Position numbers and translations under genes: made by a program. This document shows positions 24,238 to 33,853 of a DNA stretch of 64,000 bases, piece by piece. The DNA comes from CALXVA01 sp944393025 (lineage in GTDB: Bacteria > Bacillota > Clostridia > TANB77 > CAG-508): positions 806,001 to 870,000 of the forward strand of contig OZ007016.1 of NCBI GenBank assembly GCA_963931445.1, given 5' to 3'. Position 1 is the stretch's first letter, and every line of letters starts with the position of its first letter. The notes under the pieces were generated by a model, which made no database searches, was not told the origin of the DNA, and saw only the letters and a list, made by a program, of their open reading frames with translations.

Positions 24238-25782
24238 ATGGAGGGCATAATAATAAATATCGCCGTATTTCTAATCACAGCAGTTGTTTTTACTTTTATT
24301 GGAGTTATAATAAGAAAAAAAATTGCTGAATCTAAATTAAAAAGTGCAGAAAGTGAAGCAAATCAAATAATCCAAAAAGCTAAAATTGAAGCAGAAAATA
24401 ACAAAAAAGAAGAAATTTTTAAAGCAAAAGAAGAAATTTTAAGTGCAAGAAAAGATTTAGATGATGAGATTAGAGAAAGAAGAGGCGAAGTACAGCAACA
24501 AGAAAAAAGATTAATACAAAAAGAGGAAAATTTAGAAAGAAAATTAGACTCTATGGAAAGGAAAGAAAAAGAATTAGCTCAAAAAGAAGAAGAATTGGAA
24601 ACAAAAAAACAAGAAATTACAGAAATAACTAATAAGCAAATGAATGAATTACAAAGAATTTCTGGATTATCTTCAGAAGAAGCTAAAAAAAGGTTACTTG
24701 CAGAGATAGAAAAAACATTAACTTCAGAAAAAGCAGCATTAATTAAGGAAGTTGAAAATAAAGCAAAAGAAGAAGCAACTAAAAATGCTAAAGAAATTAT
24801 AGGTTATGCAATACAAAAATGTGCAGCAGATCATACATCTGAAACAACTGTATCAATTGTATCACTTCCAAATGATGATATGAAGGGAAGAATAATTGGT
24901 AGAGAAGGTAGAAATATAAAAGCATTAGAAACTTTAACAGGTATTGATTTAATAATTGATGATACACCAGAAGCTGTTGTAATTTCAGGTTTTGATCCTT
25001 TAAGAAGAGAAGTAGCCAAAATAGCTCTTGAAAAATTAATTGAAGATGGAAGAATTCATCCATCAAAAATTGAAGAGATGGTAGAAAAAGCAAAGGAAGA
25101 AGTTGAAAATACAATTAAAGAAGAAGGAGAAAGAGCAGTTTTAGAAACAGGAGTTGTAGGTCTACATCCTGACTTAGTTAAATTAATAGGAAAACTAAAA
25201 TACAGGACAAGCTATGGACAAAATGTATTAAATCACTCTATAGAAGTATCTAATTTAGCAAGAATTATGGCAGAAGAATTAGGATTAGATCCAAAGATTG
25301 CAAGAAGAGCAGGACTATTACATGATATAGGAAAAGCACTAGATCATGATATGGAAGGTACACATGTTGAAATTGGTGTAGAAATTCTAAAAAAATATAA
25401 AGAAAATGATAAAGTAATAAATGCAGTAGAAGCGCATCATGGCGATGTTGAACCACAAACAATAGAAGCAGCATTAGTACAAGCAGCAGATGCAATTTCA
25501 GCTTCAAGGCCAGGTGCAAGAAGAGAAACACTTGAAACATATATAAAGAGATTAGAAGCCTTAGAAAATATAGCAGATTCATTTGAAGGAGTAGAAAAAT
25601 CTTTTGCAATACAAGCTGGTAGAGAAATAAGAATTATAGTAAAACCAGAAAAAATATCAGATGACCAAATGATAATTATGGCAAGAGATGTAGCAAAAAA
25701 AGTAGAAGATGAAATGGAATATCCAGGACAAATAAAAGTAAATTTAGTAAGAGAAACAAGAGTCATAGATTATGCTAAATAA
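24238..25782 (+). CDS. rny: Ribonuclease Y
   Basis: A 514-residue protein starting at ATG 24238 (AGAGGTG site); an in-frame TTG upstream has no ribosome site. It has an N-terminal transmembrane helix (IINIAVFLITAVVFTFIGVI), a long charged coiled coil (about 30-200), a KH domain (GRIIGREGRNIKALE) and an HD domain with RRAGLLHDIGKALDHD. RNase Y is the membrane-anchored endonuclease that starts mRNA decay in Firmicutes. The gene has its own promoter and terminator. Confidence 0.96.
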   Translation: MEGIIINIAVFLITAVVFTFIGVIIRKKIAESKLKSAESEANQIIQKAKIEAENNKKEEIFKAKEEILSARKDLDDEIRERRGEVQQQEKRLIQKEENLERKLDSMERKEKELAQKEEELETKKQEITEITNKQMNELQRISGLSSEEAKKRLLAEIEKTLTSEKAALIKEVENKAKEEATKNAKEIIGYAIQKCAADHTSETTVSIVSLPNDDMKGRIIGREGRNIKALETLTGIDLIIDDTPEAVVISGFDPLRREVAKIALEKLIEDGRIHPSKIEEMVEKAKEEVENTIKEEGERAVLETGVVGLHPDLVKLIGKLKYRTSYGQNVLNHSIEVSNLARIMAEELGLDPKIARRAGLLHDIGKALDHDMEGTHVEIGVEILKKYKENDKVINAVEAHHGDVEPQTIEAALVQAADAISASRPGARRETLETYIKRLEALENIADSFEGVEKSFAIQAGREIRIIVKPEKISDDQMIIMARDVAKKVEDEMEYPGQIKVNLVRETRVIDYAK

Positions 25783-25786
25783 AAGC

Positions 25787-25824
25787 AAAACCGTTATAAG
25801 AATTTATCTTATAGCGGTTTTTTC
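25787..25824 (+). terminator. Rho-independent terminator of rny
   Basis: A 14-bp stem AAAACCGTTATAAG / CTTATAGCGGTTTT with one mismatch, 7-base loop, then TTTCTTT. Confidence 0.9.
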
Positions 25825-25951
25825 TTTAAATTACGCAAAGATATATACATTATAAAAATAAAATAGTGTATAATAAGAAAAAACTTACTTTGTAAAAGTT
25901 TAACTTAAAAATACTATATAAATAAAAATTAATTATGAAAGAAGAATAAAA

Positions 25952-28162
25952 ATGGGAATATTAAAAAACAAAAAACAAATTTTAATTATTTTATGTATAT
26001 TTGCAATTTTAGTATTTGTAGTAATAATGTATATGACATATATGTTAAAAAAAATAGAAAATAATGCAAATAATACAATAAAAACAATTGTAGAAAATGA
26101 TGCTAACAATTTAAAGACAAAGATTACAGAACAAAAAGATATATTAAATTCTGTAGCAAATCAAATTGTTACAGATAATGTAATTGATGAAGAAAAGATT
26201 TTTGACATATATGATAAAAGTTATATAAAAAGTAAATTTATAAGAATGGCAATTATGTACGAAAATGGTAAAACAATAACAAATGATGGATTTGAAGTAA
26301 ATTATTTAGATGAAAAAGAAAATTTCTTTTCAAATAATCAAATAAATGTATTTGAAAATAGAATAAGTAAAATTGATGGAGATGAAATAAATATATATTC
26401 GAAAAAAATAAGTGTTAATGATAATAATATAGCCATTTTGTTAATTGTTACTACAGAATCATATAAAGACATATTTTCAAATAAAATATTTGAAGGAAAA
26501 GGTTTTAGCTACATTATTAATAATAATTCTAATATAATTACTAGTTCAAATACAGATAAAAAAACAAGTAATATGTTAGAAGATATTTATAAAATTTCAA
26601 CAAATAAATATAAAAAAGAATTTGAAACTTATAAAGATAACTTAAATAATAATATAAAGAATAATAAATCAGGAGAAGAAATAATTGAAACAATATATGG
26701 AAAATATTATATGGTATATGAAAATATAGGAGAGAATAATTGGCTATTAGCAACATTTATTCCATCAAGAGAAATAGCAAAGGAAAGCAATCAAGCACTT
26801 CTTACAACTTTTATTTTATCAATTTTAGTTATATTAGTTATTATATCTATATGTATATATATAATAATTAGTAATTATAAAAAACAGTTAAAGCTTTATG
26901 AATATGCATATATAGATCCAATAACTAAAAAGGGAAACATATATTATTTTAGAAAAAAAGGACAAGAATTATTAGAAAATTTTAAAACCTCAAATTTATA
27001 TATTGCAATTTTAGATATAAATAAATTTAAAATGATAAATAAATTGTATGGTTATAAAATAGGAGATGAAATATTATATAAAATAGGAGAAATATTAGAA
27101 GAAAACTTAGAAAAAAGTAGTATTATTAGTAGATATTCAAATGACTATTTCTCAGTTCTCTTTAATTGTAATAATGATTTACACAAACAATTAGAAGAAA
27201 TTATAGAAAAAATAGAAAATATGCAAATAAAAAATGTTGACTATAAGTTATCAGTAAATATGGGAATATATAAAGTAAATAAAGATAAAAGTATAACAGA
27301 TATAATGGATAAAGCAATAATTGCACACAATGAGTCTAAAGGAAATGTATATAATAAATATTATATATATGATGAAAAAATAGAAAAAGAGTTAGAAATA
27401 GAAAATGAAATAGAACAAAGTATGAATGAAGCATTAAAAGAAAAAGAATTTGCTATCTATTATCAACCTAAAATTAACATACAAAAAAATATATTATATG
27501 GAGCAGAAGCTTTAGTTAGATGGAAACATAATGGAAAAAATATTTTGCCAAATGAATTTATACCAATATTTGAAAAGAATAAATTTATATTAAAATTAGA
27601 TTTATATATCTTTGAGCAAGTTTGCCAAGATATGAAGAAATGGAAAGAAGAATATAATAAAGAATTTATAATATCTATAAATGTTTCAAGACAACATTTT
27701 ACAGAACCAAATTTTTTAGAAAAATATGTAGCAATAACTAAAAAATATGGAATAAATCCTAAAAATATAGATTTAGAAATAACAGAAAGTGCTACCATAG
27801 ATAGTGGAATAAATATTATAGAGATGATGAAAGAAATAAAAAAAATAGGATTTTTGATTTCTATAGATGATTTTGGAACAGGGTATTCATCATTAAGTAT
27901 GTTGCAATCTATGCCAATAGATATATTAAAAATAGACAAGAGCTTTATAGATTTAATAGGAAAAAATAGAAAAAATGTTGTAGATTATATTTTAAATATA
28001 GCAAAAGAGTTAGAATTAAAAATAATAGCTGAAGGAGTAGAAACAAAAGAACAAAAAGATTATCTTTTAGAAAGAAAATGTGACATAATACAAGGCTATT
28101 ATTATTCAAAACCCTTGTGCAAGGAAGAATTTGAAGAATATTTTAGATTTACCAGTTTCTAA
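25952..28162 (+). CDS. Membrane sensor GGDEF-EAL protein, probable c-di-GMP phosphodiesterase
   Basis: A 736-residue protein: transmembrane helix (about 8-30), extracellular sensor domain of Cache type (about 35-280), second helix (about 283-305), GGDEF domain (about 315-475) and EAL domain (about 480-735). The GGDEF signature is degraded (SRYSNDYFSVLF), so cyclase activity is unlikely. The EAL domain keeps YGAEALVRW, DLEITESA, IDDFGTGYSSLSML, LKIDKSFI and AEGVE, consistent with active c-di-GMP hydrolysis. It lowers c-di-GMP in response to an external signal. Its terminator stem begins inside the last codons. Confidence 0.92.
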   Translation: MGILKNKKQILIILCIFAILVFVVIMYMTYMLKKIENNANNTIKTIVENDANNLKTKITEQKDILNSVANQIVTDNVIDEEKIFDIYDKSYIKSKFIRMAIMYENGKTITNDGFEVNYLDEKENFFSNNQINVFENRISKIDGDEINIYSKKISVNDNNIAILLIVTTESYKDIFSNKIFEGKGFSYIINNNSNIITSSNTDKKTSNMLEDIYKISTNKYKKEFETYKDNLNNNIKNNKSGEEIIETIYGKYYMVYENIGENNWLLATFIPSREIAKESNQALLTTFILSILVILVIISICIYIIISNYKKQLKLYEYAYIDPITKKGNIYYFRKKGQELLENFKTSNLYIAILDINKFKMINKLYGYKIGDEILYKIGEILEENLEKSSIISRYSNDYFSVLFNCNNDLHKQLEEIIEKIENMQIKNVDYKLSVNMGIYKVNKDKSITDIMDKAIIAHNESKGNVYNKYYIYDEKIEKELEIENEIEQSMNEALKEKEFAIYYQPKINIQKNILYGAEALVRWKHNGKNILPNEFIPIFEKNKFILKLDLYIFEQVCQDMKKWKEEYNKEFIISINVSRQHFTEPNFLEKYVAITKKYGINPKNIDLEITESATIDSGINIIEMMKEIKKIGFLISIDDFGTGYSSLSMLQSMPIDILKIDKSFIDLIGKNRKNVVDYILNIAKELELKIIAEGVETKEQKDYLLERKCDIIQGYYYSKPLCKEEFEEYFRFTSF

Positions 28163-28177
28163 TAGAAACTGGTTTTG
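28151..28177 (+). terminator. Terminator overlapping the stop codon of the EAL gene
   Basis: A perfect 10-bp stem ACCAGTTTCT (28151-28160) / AGAAACTGGT (28164-28173) with a 3-base loop that overlaps the TAA stop, followed by TTTGTT. The stop codon is thus part of the terminator. Confidence 0.8.
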
Positions 28178-28273
28178 TTCGTTATATCATAAAATCAACT
28201 TTAAATAATATATTGCAAAAAATTATAAAGTTTGATAATATGTTTATGTAATAAAAAAGTATTGGAGGGTTAT

Positions 28274-29443
28274 ATGAAATTAGATAAAGAAAATACAAGA
28301 CAAATTTTGAAAATAATTGTTATAGCTATAATATTGTTTGTATGCTTATTAAATATACAAGTAATATGGAATGCAACAATTTACTTGTTAAATATAATTT
28401 CACCATTCACATGGGGGCTGGCAATAGCATTTATATTAAATATTTTTATGACAATTTATGAAAATAAATTATTTGTTATTGGACAAAAAAACAATAAAAA
28501 AACTAAATTAAGGAATAATAAATATAAAATAAATAAGTTTGATAGAAGTCTTTCAATAATTTTATCAATAATAACAATAATAACAATAATAACTGTAATT
28601 TTATTACTTATAATACCTCAATTTGTAGAAGTTGTAAAAAGTTTATTAAGCAACATACCAAATTATTTGGAAAACTTAAAATTACTAGCTATAGAACTTA
28701 CCGAAAAATTTCCAGAAGCTAATAATTTAATTCAAGGTATTAATATAGATACTGAACAATTAAGAAATGGAATAGTAAATATATCAAAAAGTGTTCTTGA
28801 TATAACAATAAGTCAAATTACAAGTTTACTTTCTAATATTATTAATTTCTTTATTGCTATAATTTTTGCAATATATATATTAGCAAATAAAGAAGGATTA
28901 AAAAGACAAACAAAAGAATTTATATATGCTAGAATAAATAAAGAAAAATCAGATTATATTATAAAGGTTGCTAGACTTGCAAGAGATTCATTTAGAAACT
29001 TTTTAACAGGTCAAGCAAAAGAAGCAGTTATATTAGGTTCACTTTGCGCAATAGGAATGTTAATATTAAAAATACCATATGCAGGACCTATAGGAGCATT
29101 AACAGCATTAACAGCATTTATACCGATAGTAGGAGCTTTTATAGGTGGATTTATAGGTGCAATACTTATAGTTGTTATTGATCCTATTAAAGCATTAATA
29201 TTTATTATTTTTATAATTATACTTCAACAAGTTGAAGGAAATTTAATATACCCACATGTCGTAGGAAAAAATATGGGAATACCAAGTATATGGGTATTAG
29301 TTGCAATTACAATTGGTGGTAGCCTATTTGGAATAATGGGAATGATAATAGGATTGCCAATTGTTTCAATAATTTATGCAATTATAAAAGAGAATACTAA
29401 TAAAAAATTAAAAGAGAAAAATTTAGATAAAGAATTTATATAA
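28274..29443 (+). CDS. AI-2E family transporter
   Basis: A 389-residue polytopic membrane protein starting at ATG 28274 behind GGAGGG; an earlier in-frame start lacks a ribosome site. The family signature region is clear: FLTGQAKEAVILGSLCAIGM, IPYAGPIGALTALTAFIPIVG, GAFIGGFIGAILIV, and EGNLIYPHVVGKNMGI. Members of PF01594 export small molecules or act in Na+/H+ exchange; the AI-2 label does not prove AI-2 transport. It is a single gene. Confidence 0.9.
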   Translation: MKLDKENTRQILKIIVIAIILFVCLLNIQVIWNATIYLLNIISPFTWGLAIAFILNIFMTIYENKLFVIGQKNNKKTKLRNNKYKINKFDRSLSIILSIITIITIITVILLLIIPQFVEVVKSLLSNIPNYLENLKLLAIELTEKFPEANNLIQGINIDTEQLRNGIVNISKSVLDITISQITSLLSNIINFFIAIIFAIYILANKEGLKRQTKEFIYARINKEKSDYIIKVARLARDSFRNFLTGQAKEAVILGSLCAIGMLILKIPYAGPIGALTALTAFIPIVGAFIGGFIGAILIVVIDPIKALIFIIFIIILQQVEGNLIYPHVVGKNMGIPSIWVLVAITIGGSLFGIMGMIIGLPIVSIIYAIIKENTNKKLKEKNLDKEFI

Positions 29444-29563
29444 ATTTTTGTTTCTTCTAAAATTTTAAAAAAATATAAAATTTAAATAAACTTTTTTAAC
29501 AAGTTTGATATCTAATATAGTATATAGTATATAAAAAGTAATTTTCGAAAGGGTTAAAATGAT

Positions 29564-30421
29564 ATGAAGCAAAAAAAGAAACTAAGAAAAGATAGGGTAG
29601 TTGTAACTATTATTCCATTATTACTTTTAATAGTTATAGCAGGAGCAATAAAAAATAATAAACAAGATAATAATATTTATTTAGAAAATGAAGTAACTAA
29701 GGAACTATATTTAGATTCAAATAAAATAGATAATAAAAATAATATTCCTATTATTAATACTAATACTATAACTAATCTAATAGAAGAGGAAACAAATGAA
29801 GAAAATACACAAATAAATGAAACTAATCAAAATGAACAAAAAAAAGAAAAGAAAGTTAATTTTGATGATACAGTTGCTTTTATAGGCGATTCTAGAACAC
29901 AAGGTTTTATTATGTATAATGGATTAAAAAAAGTTCAAGATTACTCATATATTGGTTTAATGGTTGATACTGCAATAAGTAAAGAATTTATAAAAACAAA
30001 TGATGGAAATAAAATAACTATACTCGAAGATATGAAAAATAAAGATATAAAAAGAGTATATATAATGCTTGGTATAAATGAACTCGGTTGGTCATATCCA
30101 CAGGTATTTAAACTAAAATATGGTGAATTAATTGATGAAATACGAAAAATAAAACCAAATTGTACAATTTATGTACAATCAATAATACCTGTAACAGAAA
30201 GTAAAGATAAATCAGATAAGATTTATAATAATAAAAATATAAATAAATTTAATAAATTAATACAAGAATTATCAAATGAAAAAAATGTAAAATATTTAGA
30301 TGTTCAATCTGTATTAGTTGATGAGAAAGGTTTTTTACCAGAAGAAGCAAGTACAGATGGTATTCATATAGATATAGATTATTGCAAAAAATGGTTAGAT
30401 TATTTAAAAAATAATTCATAA
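29564..30421 (+). CDS. Membrane-anchored SGNH/GDSL-like hydrolase
   Basis: A 285-residue protein with an N-terminal signal anchor (residues 14-28), a low-complexity Asn/Glu linker and an SGNH domain: block I VAFIGDSRTQGF with the nucleophile Ser, block III-like MLGINELGW, and the C-terminal DGIHID carrying the Asp/His pair. Such proteins act on acyl esters of cell-wall glycans or lipids outside the membrane. It is followed 20 bases later by the DUF4358 gene and lies upstream of the sigma/RsiV/MBOAT block, suggesting a shared envelope-modification role. Confidence 0.85.
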   Translation: MKQKKKLRKDRVVVTIIPLLLLIVIAGAIKNNKQDNNIYLENEVTKELYLDSNKIDNKNNIPIINTNTITNLIEEETNEENTQINETNQNEQKKEKKVNFDDTVAFIGDSRTQGFIMYNGLKKVQDYSYIGLMVDTAISKEFIKTNDGNKITILEDMKNKDIKRVYIMLGINELGWSYPQVFKLKYGELIDEIRKIKPNCTIYVQSIIPVTESKDKSDKIYNNKNINKFNKLIQELSNEKNVKYLDVQSVLVDEKGFLPEEASTDGIHIDIDYCKKWLDYLKNNS

Positions 30422-30441
30422 TATAAAAAAGGGTGGTATAA

Positions 30442-30930
30442 ATGAAAAAGAAAGTTTTAATATGTATAAGTTTAGTTATCATTTTAATAATAATAGGAAT
30501 TGTAATTTTTTTAAACATGAAAAATGAAAATATACAAATTAATATAGAAGAATTATCAGAAGAAATTTTTAAATCTGAAAGTTTTGAAGATGAATTAATA
30601 AAGGTTGATTCAGAAATGGTAATGAATAATTATGGATTTACAAATGAAGAAATAAAACAGTTAATATCATATCAAGGAAGCGGAGCAACAAGTGAAGAGA
30701 TATTAGTTTTAGAAGTAAATGATAAAAGTAAGTTAAATAATATTAAAGAAAAAATAAATGTTAGATTGGCTGAAAGAAAAGAAGTATTTGAAAGTTATTT
30801 ACCTAAAGAAGTATATAAAATAGACAATAATATATTATCTATAAAAGGAAATTATGTAATATTATGTGTATCAAATGATTCAAATAAAGTTAATGATACA
30901 ATAAATAACTATTTAAAAAATAAAAACTAA
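30442..30930 (+). CDS. DUF4358 lipoprotein-like/anchored protein
   Basis: A 162-residue protein with one N-terminal membrane helix (residues 5-25) and a DUF4358 domain (ELSEEIFKSESFEDELIKVD, then YGFTNEEIKQLISYQGSGAT, LEVNDKSKLNNIKEKI). These proteins are common in Clostridia beside MBOAT/SGNH genes and are thought to lie outside the membrane. The function is unknown. Confidence 0.8.
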   Translation: MKKKVLICISLVIILIIIGIVIFLNMKNENIQINIEELSEEIFKSESFEDELIKVDSEMVMNNYGFTNEEIKQLISYQGSGATSEEILVLEVNDKSKLNNIKEKINVRLAERKEVFESYLPKEVYKIDNNILSIKGNYVILCVSNDSNKVNDTINNYLKNKN

Positions 30931-30984
30931 TAACACATATATAAATTATCATATTTTGCTTACTGGAAAGGAATAGTTTAAAAT

Positions 30985-31515
30985 ATGTCTAATATAGCTC
31001 AAGAAAATTTAATAGATTATATAAAATGCAATCAAAACAAATTATATAAAATTGCTTACACATATGTGAGAAATCAAGATTTAGCTTTGGATATAGTACA
31101 AGAATCTATAACAAAAGCATTAGAAAATATAAATAAATTAAAAAATGAAGAATTCGTAAAAACTTGGTTTTACAGAATTCTTATAAATGAAGCCTTAAAA
31201 ACAATAAAGAAAAACAAAAAATATATGGAATATGAGCTTAGTGATAATGAAAATTATCTAAACAGCAATGAAGAGATAGTAGTACAAAATATAGATATAT
31301 ATAATAGTATAGATAAATTGAATGATAAATTAAAAACGGTTATAATTTTAAGGTTTTTTGAAAATCTTAAAATTGAAGAGATTGCAGTTATAACTAAAAC
31401 AAATATAAGTACAGTAAAATCAAGGCTGTATAAAGGCATAGAAATAATTAAAAAAAATATGAGAGGAGAAAAAAATAATTATGAGTATACTCAAAAAGTT
31501 CAAAGAAGCATATAA
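30985..31515 (+). CDS. ECF-type RNA polymerase sigma factor (SigV-like)
   Basis: A 176-residue sigma-70 family protein. Region 2: YKIAYTYVRNQDLALDIVQE then SITKALENINKLKN; region 4: LKTVIILRFFENLKIEEIAV, then TNISTVKSRLYKGI. Its end overlaps the start of the RsiV-like gene by 35 bases, a sigma/anti-sigma pair. In Bacillus the SigV/RsiV pair responds to lysozyme and switches on peptidoglycan O-acetylation. The MBOAT and DHHW genes downstream fit this. Confidence 0.9.
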   Translation: MSNIAQENLIDYIKCNQNKLYKIAYTYVRNQDLALDIVQESITKALENINKLKNEEFVKTWFYRILINEALKTIKKNKKYMEYELSDNENYLNSNEEIVVQNIDIYNSIDKLNDKLKTVIILRFFENLKIEEIAVITKTNISTVKSRLYKGIEIIKKNMRGEKNNYEYTQKVQRSI

Positions 31516-32350
31516 TTCAATAAAAATTCCTGAAGAATTAGATTATGCTGTAAATAGAGCTATACATAAGGAAACTATTATGAAAAGAAAGAAATTTGAA
31601 GAATATTCAAAAATAGCTATATCTTCTCTAGTAACATCATTTACTCTGTTTATTATACTTTTAAATACAAATGAAAGTTTTGCAAAATCTATGGAAAGTA
31701 TTCCTGTAATAAGTGGTTTGGCTAAAGTATTTACAGTAAGAGAATATAAAGAAGATACGGAATTAGACTTAATAGAAGCAAAAGTACCAGCAATATCAAA
31801 TACTGGAAATACAGATTTAGAAGATAGAATAAATTATGAAATTTCTACAAAAATAGAAGATATAATAAATGAAGCAAAAGAAAGAGCAAGAGAATATCAA
31901 AAAGCTGTACTAGATACAGGTGGAACAAAAGATGATTTAAGACCTATTCTAATAAATATTGATTATAAAATAACATATCAAGACGAAGAAATTATTTCAT
32001 TTGTCATAACTAAAAGTGAAAGTTTAGCTTCAGCATATGAAGAACAATATTTTTATAATATAGATATACGAAATGGCAAAGAATTAAATTTGAAAGATGT
32101 ATTAGGAGAAGATTATAAAAATATTGTAAATGAGGAAGTAAAAAAACAAATTAAAGAAAGAACCCAAGAAAATGAAAATAATATATATTTTAAAGAATCT
32201 GAAGGCGGGTTTTCAGGAATAGAAAATGAGTATCAAAATTTTTATATAAATAATGAGAAAAAAGTTGAAATTGTATTTCAAGAATATGAAATAGCACCTG
32301 GCTATATGGGAATACAAAATTTTGAAATTCCAAACAATATGACAATCTAA
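31481..32350 (+). CDS. RsiV-like anti-sigma factor (DUF4163/DUF3298)
   Basis: A 289-residue membrane protein: a cytoplasmic N-terminus of about 45 residues that would bind sigma, one transmembrane helix (about 45-65), and an extracellular DUF4163-DUF3298 part (TNTGNTDLEDRINYEI-like region; FYNIDIRNGKELNLKDVLGE; FYINNEKKVEIVFQEYEIAP). In B. subtilis RsiV binds lysozyme with its extracellular domain and is then cleaved to release SigV. Ligand here is inferred only. It overlaps the sigma gene and precedes the MBOAT gene by 11 bases. Confidence 0.85.
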   Translation: MSILKKFKEAYNSIKIPEELDYAVNRAIHKETIMKRKKFEEYSKIAISSLVTSFTLFIILLNTNESFAKSMESIPVISGLAKVFTVREYKEDTELDLIEAKVPAISNTGNTDLEDRINYEISTKIEDIINEAKERAREYQKAVLDTGGTKDDLRPILINIDYKITYQDEEIISFVITKSESLASAYEEQYFYNIDIRNGKELNLKDVLGEDYKNIVNEEVKKQIKERTQENENNIYFKESEGGFSGIENEYQNFYINNEKKVEIVFQEYEIAPGYMGIQNFEIPNNMTI

Positions 32351-32361
32351 GGGAGAAAAAA

Positions 32362-33781
32362 ATGGTATTTAGCAGTATAGTATTTTTATATATTTTTTTA
32401 CCAATAATGTTATTAATATATTTTGTAGTACCAAAAAAGTTTAAAAACTTAGTAATGATAATATCTAGTTTTATATTTTTTGCATGGGGAGAAATACGAT
32501 ATATTCCAATAATGCTTGTATTGGCAGTAATGGATTTTTGGTGTGGAAATAAAATAAATAAATATTGGGAAAATAAAAGAAAAAAGCAAATTTATTTATG
32601 GATTGATATAGGCGTAAATTTATTAATTCTATTTTTCTTTAAATATGCAGATTTTATAATTTCAAGTATAAATGGAGTAACAGGATTAAATATTCCACTC
32701 TTAAATATTCCATTACCTATAGGAGTATCTTTTAATACATTTCAATCACTATCATACATAATTGATGTATATAGAGGAACTGTTGTATGCGAAAAAAGTT
32801 TTTATAATTATTTAACATATACAACATTATTCCCACAAATAATTGCAGGACCAATAGTAAGGTATGAAACAGTTGATGAAGAACTTGTAGATAAAAAAAT
32901 AAGTTTGGATAATTTTTCCTTAGGAATGAGAAGATTTATTATAGGACTTGGAAAAAAAGTTTTAATAGCCAATAATGTTGGAGCCATGTGGAATATAATA
33001 GAAACTGGAAATTATGGAGAAATGACGGTACTTTTATCTTGGATTGGAATAATATCATTTGCACTTCAAATATACTTTGATTTTAGTGGATATTCAGATA
33101 TGGCAATTGGACTCGCAAAGATATTTGGTATGGATTTTGATGAAAACTTCAATTACCCATATATTAGTAAAAGTATAACAGAATTTTGGCGAAGATGGCA
33201 CATGACTTTAAGTAGTTGGTTTAGAGATTATATTTATATACCACTTGGAGGAAATAGAAAAGGACTACCAAAACAAATTAGAAATATTTTAATTGTATGG
33301 GCTTTAACACGGAGCATGGCATGGAGCATCTTGGAATTTTGTTTTATGGGGAGTTTACTTTGGAATAATACTAATTATAGAAAAATTATTTATGCTAAAA
33401 GTATTAGAAAAAATACCAAAAATATTTGGACATTTATATACAATATTGCTTGTATTAATAAGCTGGGTAATATTCGCATTTGAAGATTTACAAAAGATAG
33501 GAATATATTTAAGTTCAATGTTTAATTTAAATGGTATAAATTTTGTAAATCCGGAAGCAATGTATTACTTAAATAATTATATAGTGATAATTATTATAGG
33601 AATTATTTGTAGTATTCCATTAAAGAAAGTAAAAGAGAAGTTGCTAGATAATACAAAAAGTAAGAAAAAAGAGATTATAGTTGGATTATTAGGTAGTATT
33701 GCATGTGTTTTTATAGTTATAGTATCTACAGCAAGCTTAGTAAATAATAGCTTTAATCCATTTTTATACTTTAGATTTTAG
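32362..33781 (+). pseudogene. MBOAT-family O-acyltransferase (AlgI/DltB-like), frameshifted
   Basis: The frame from ATG 32362 encodes a typical MBOAT protein (VFLYIFLPIMLLIYF; LPIGVSFNTFQSLSYIIDVY; PQIIAGPIVRY; DFSGYSDMAIGLAKIFG; EFWRRWHMTLSSWFRDYIYI). At 33310 one extra C throws it out of frame. Without it the sequence continues LTGAWHGASWNFVLWGVYFG, with the family's conserved histidine, and runs to 33781, giving 472 residues, the normal length. Such proteins pass acyl groups across the membrane to a partner that acetylates cell-wall glycans; the DHHW gene next door is the expected partner. As written, the product would be cut after the first two-thirds. Confidence 0.9.
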
Positions 33782-33853
33782 GAAAAATGCTGCAAAAAGA
33801 ATTACAATTTTGGCATGTCAAATTTCATTTGAAATTTAATCAATAGGGAAGGA

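Noticed and set aside
25437..25766. 109-codon open frame opposite rny
   Set aside because: It lies wholly within the strongly conserved HD/C-terminal region of RNase Y and has no start signals.
33820..33837. 18-bp palindrome before the DHHW gene as terminator
   Set aside because: There is no T tract and the genes on both sides appear to be in one operon; it is mentioned only within the gene entry.
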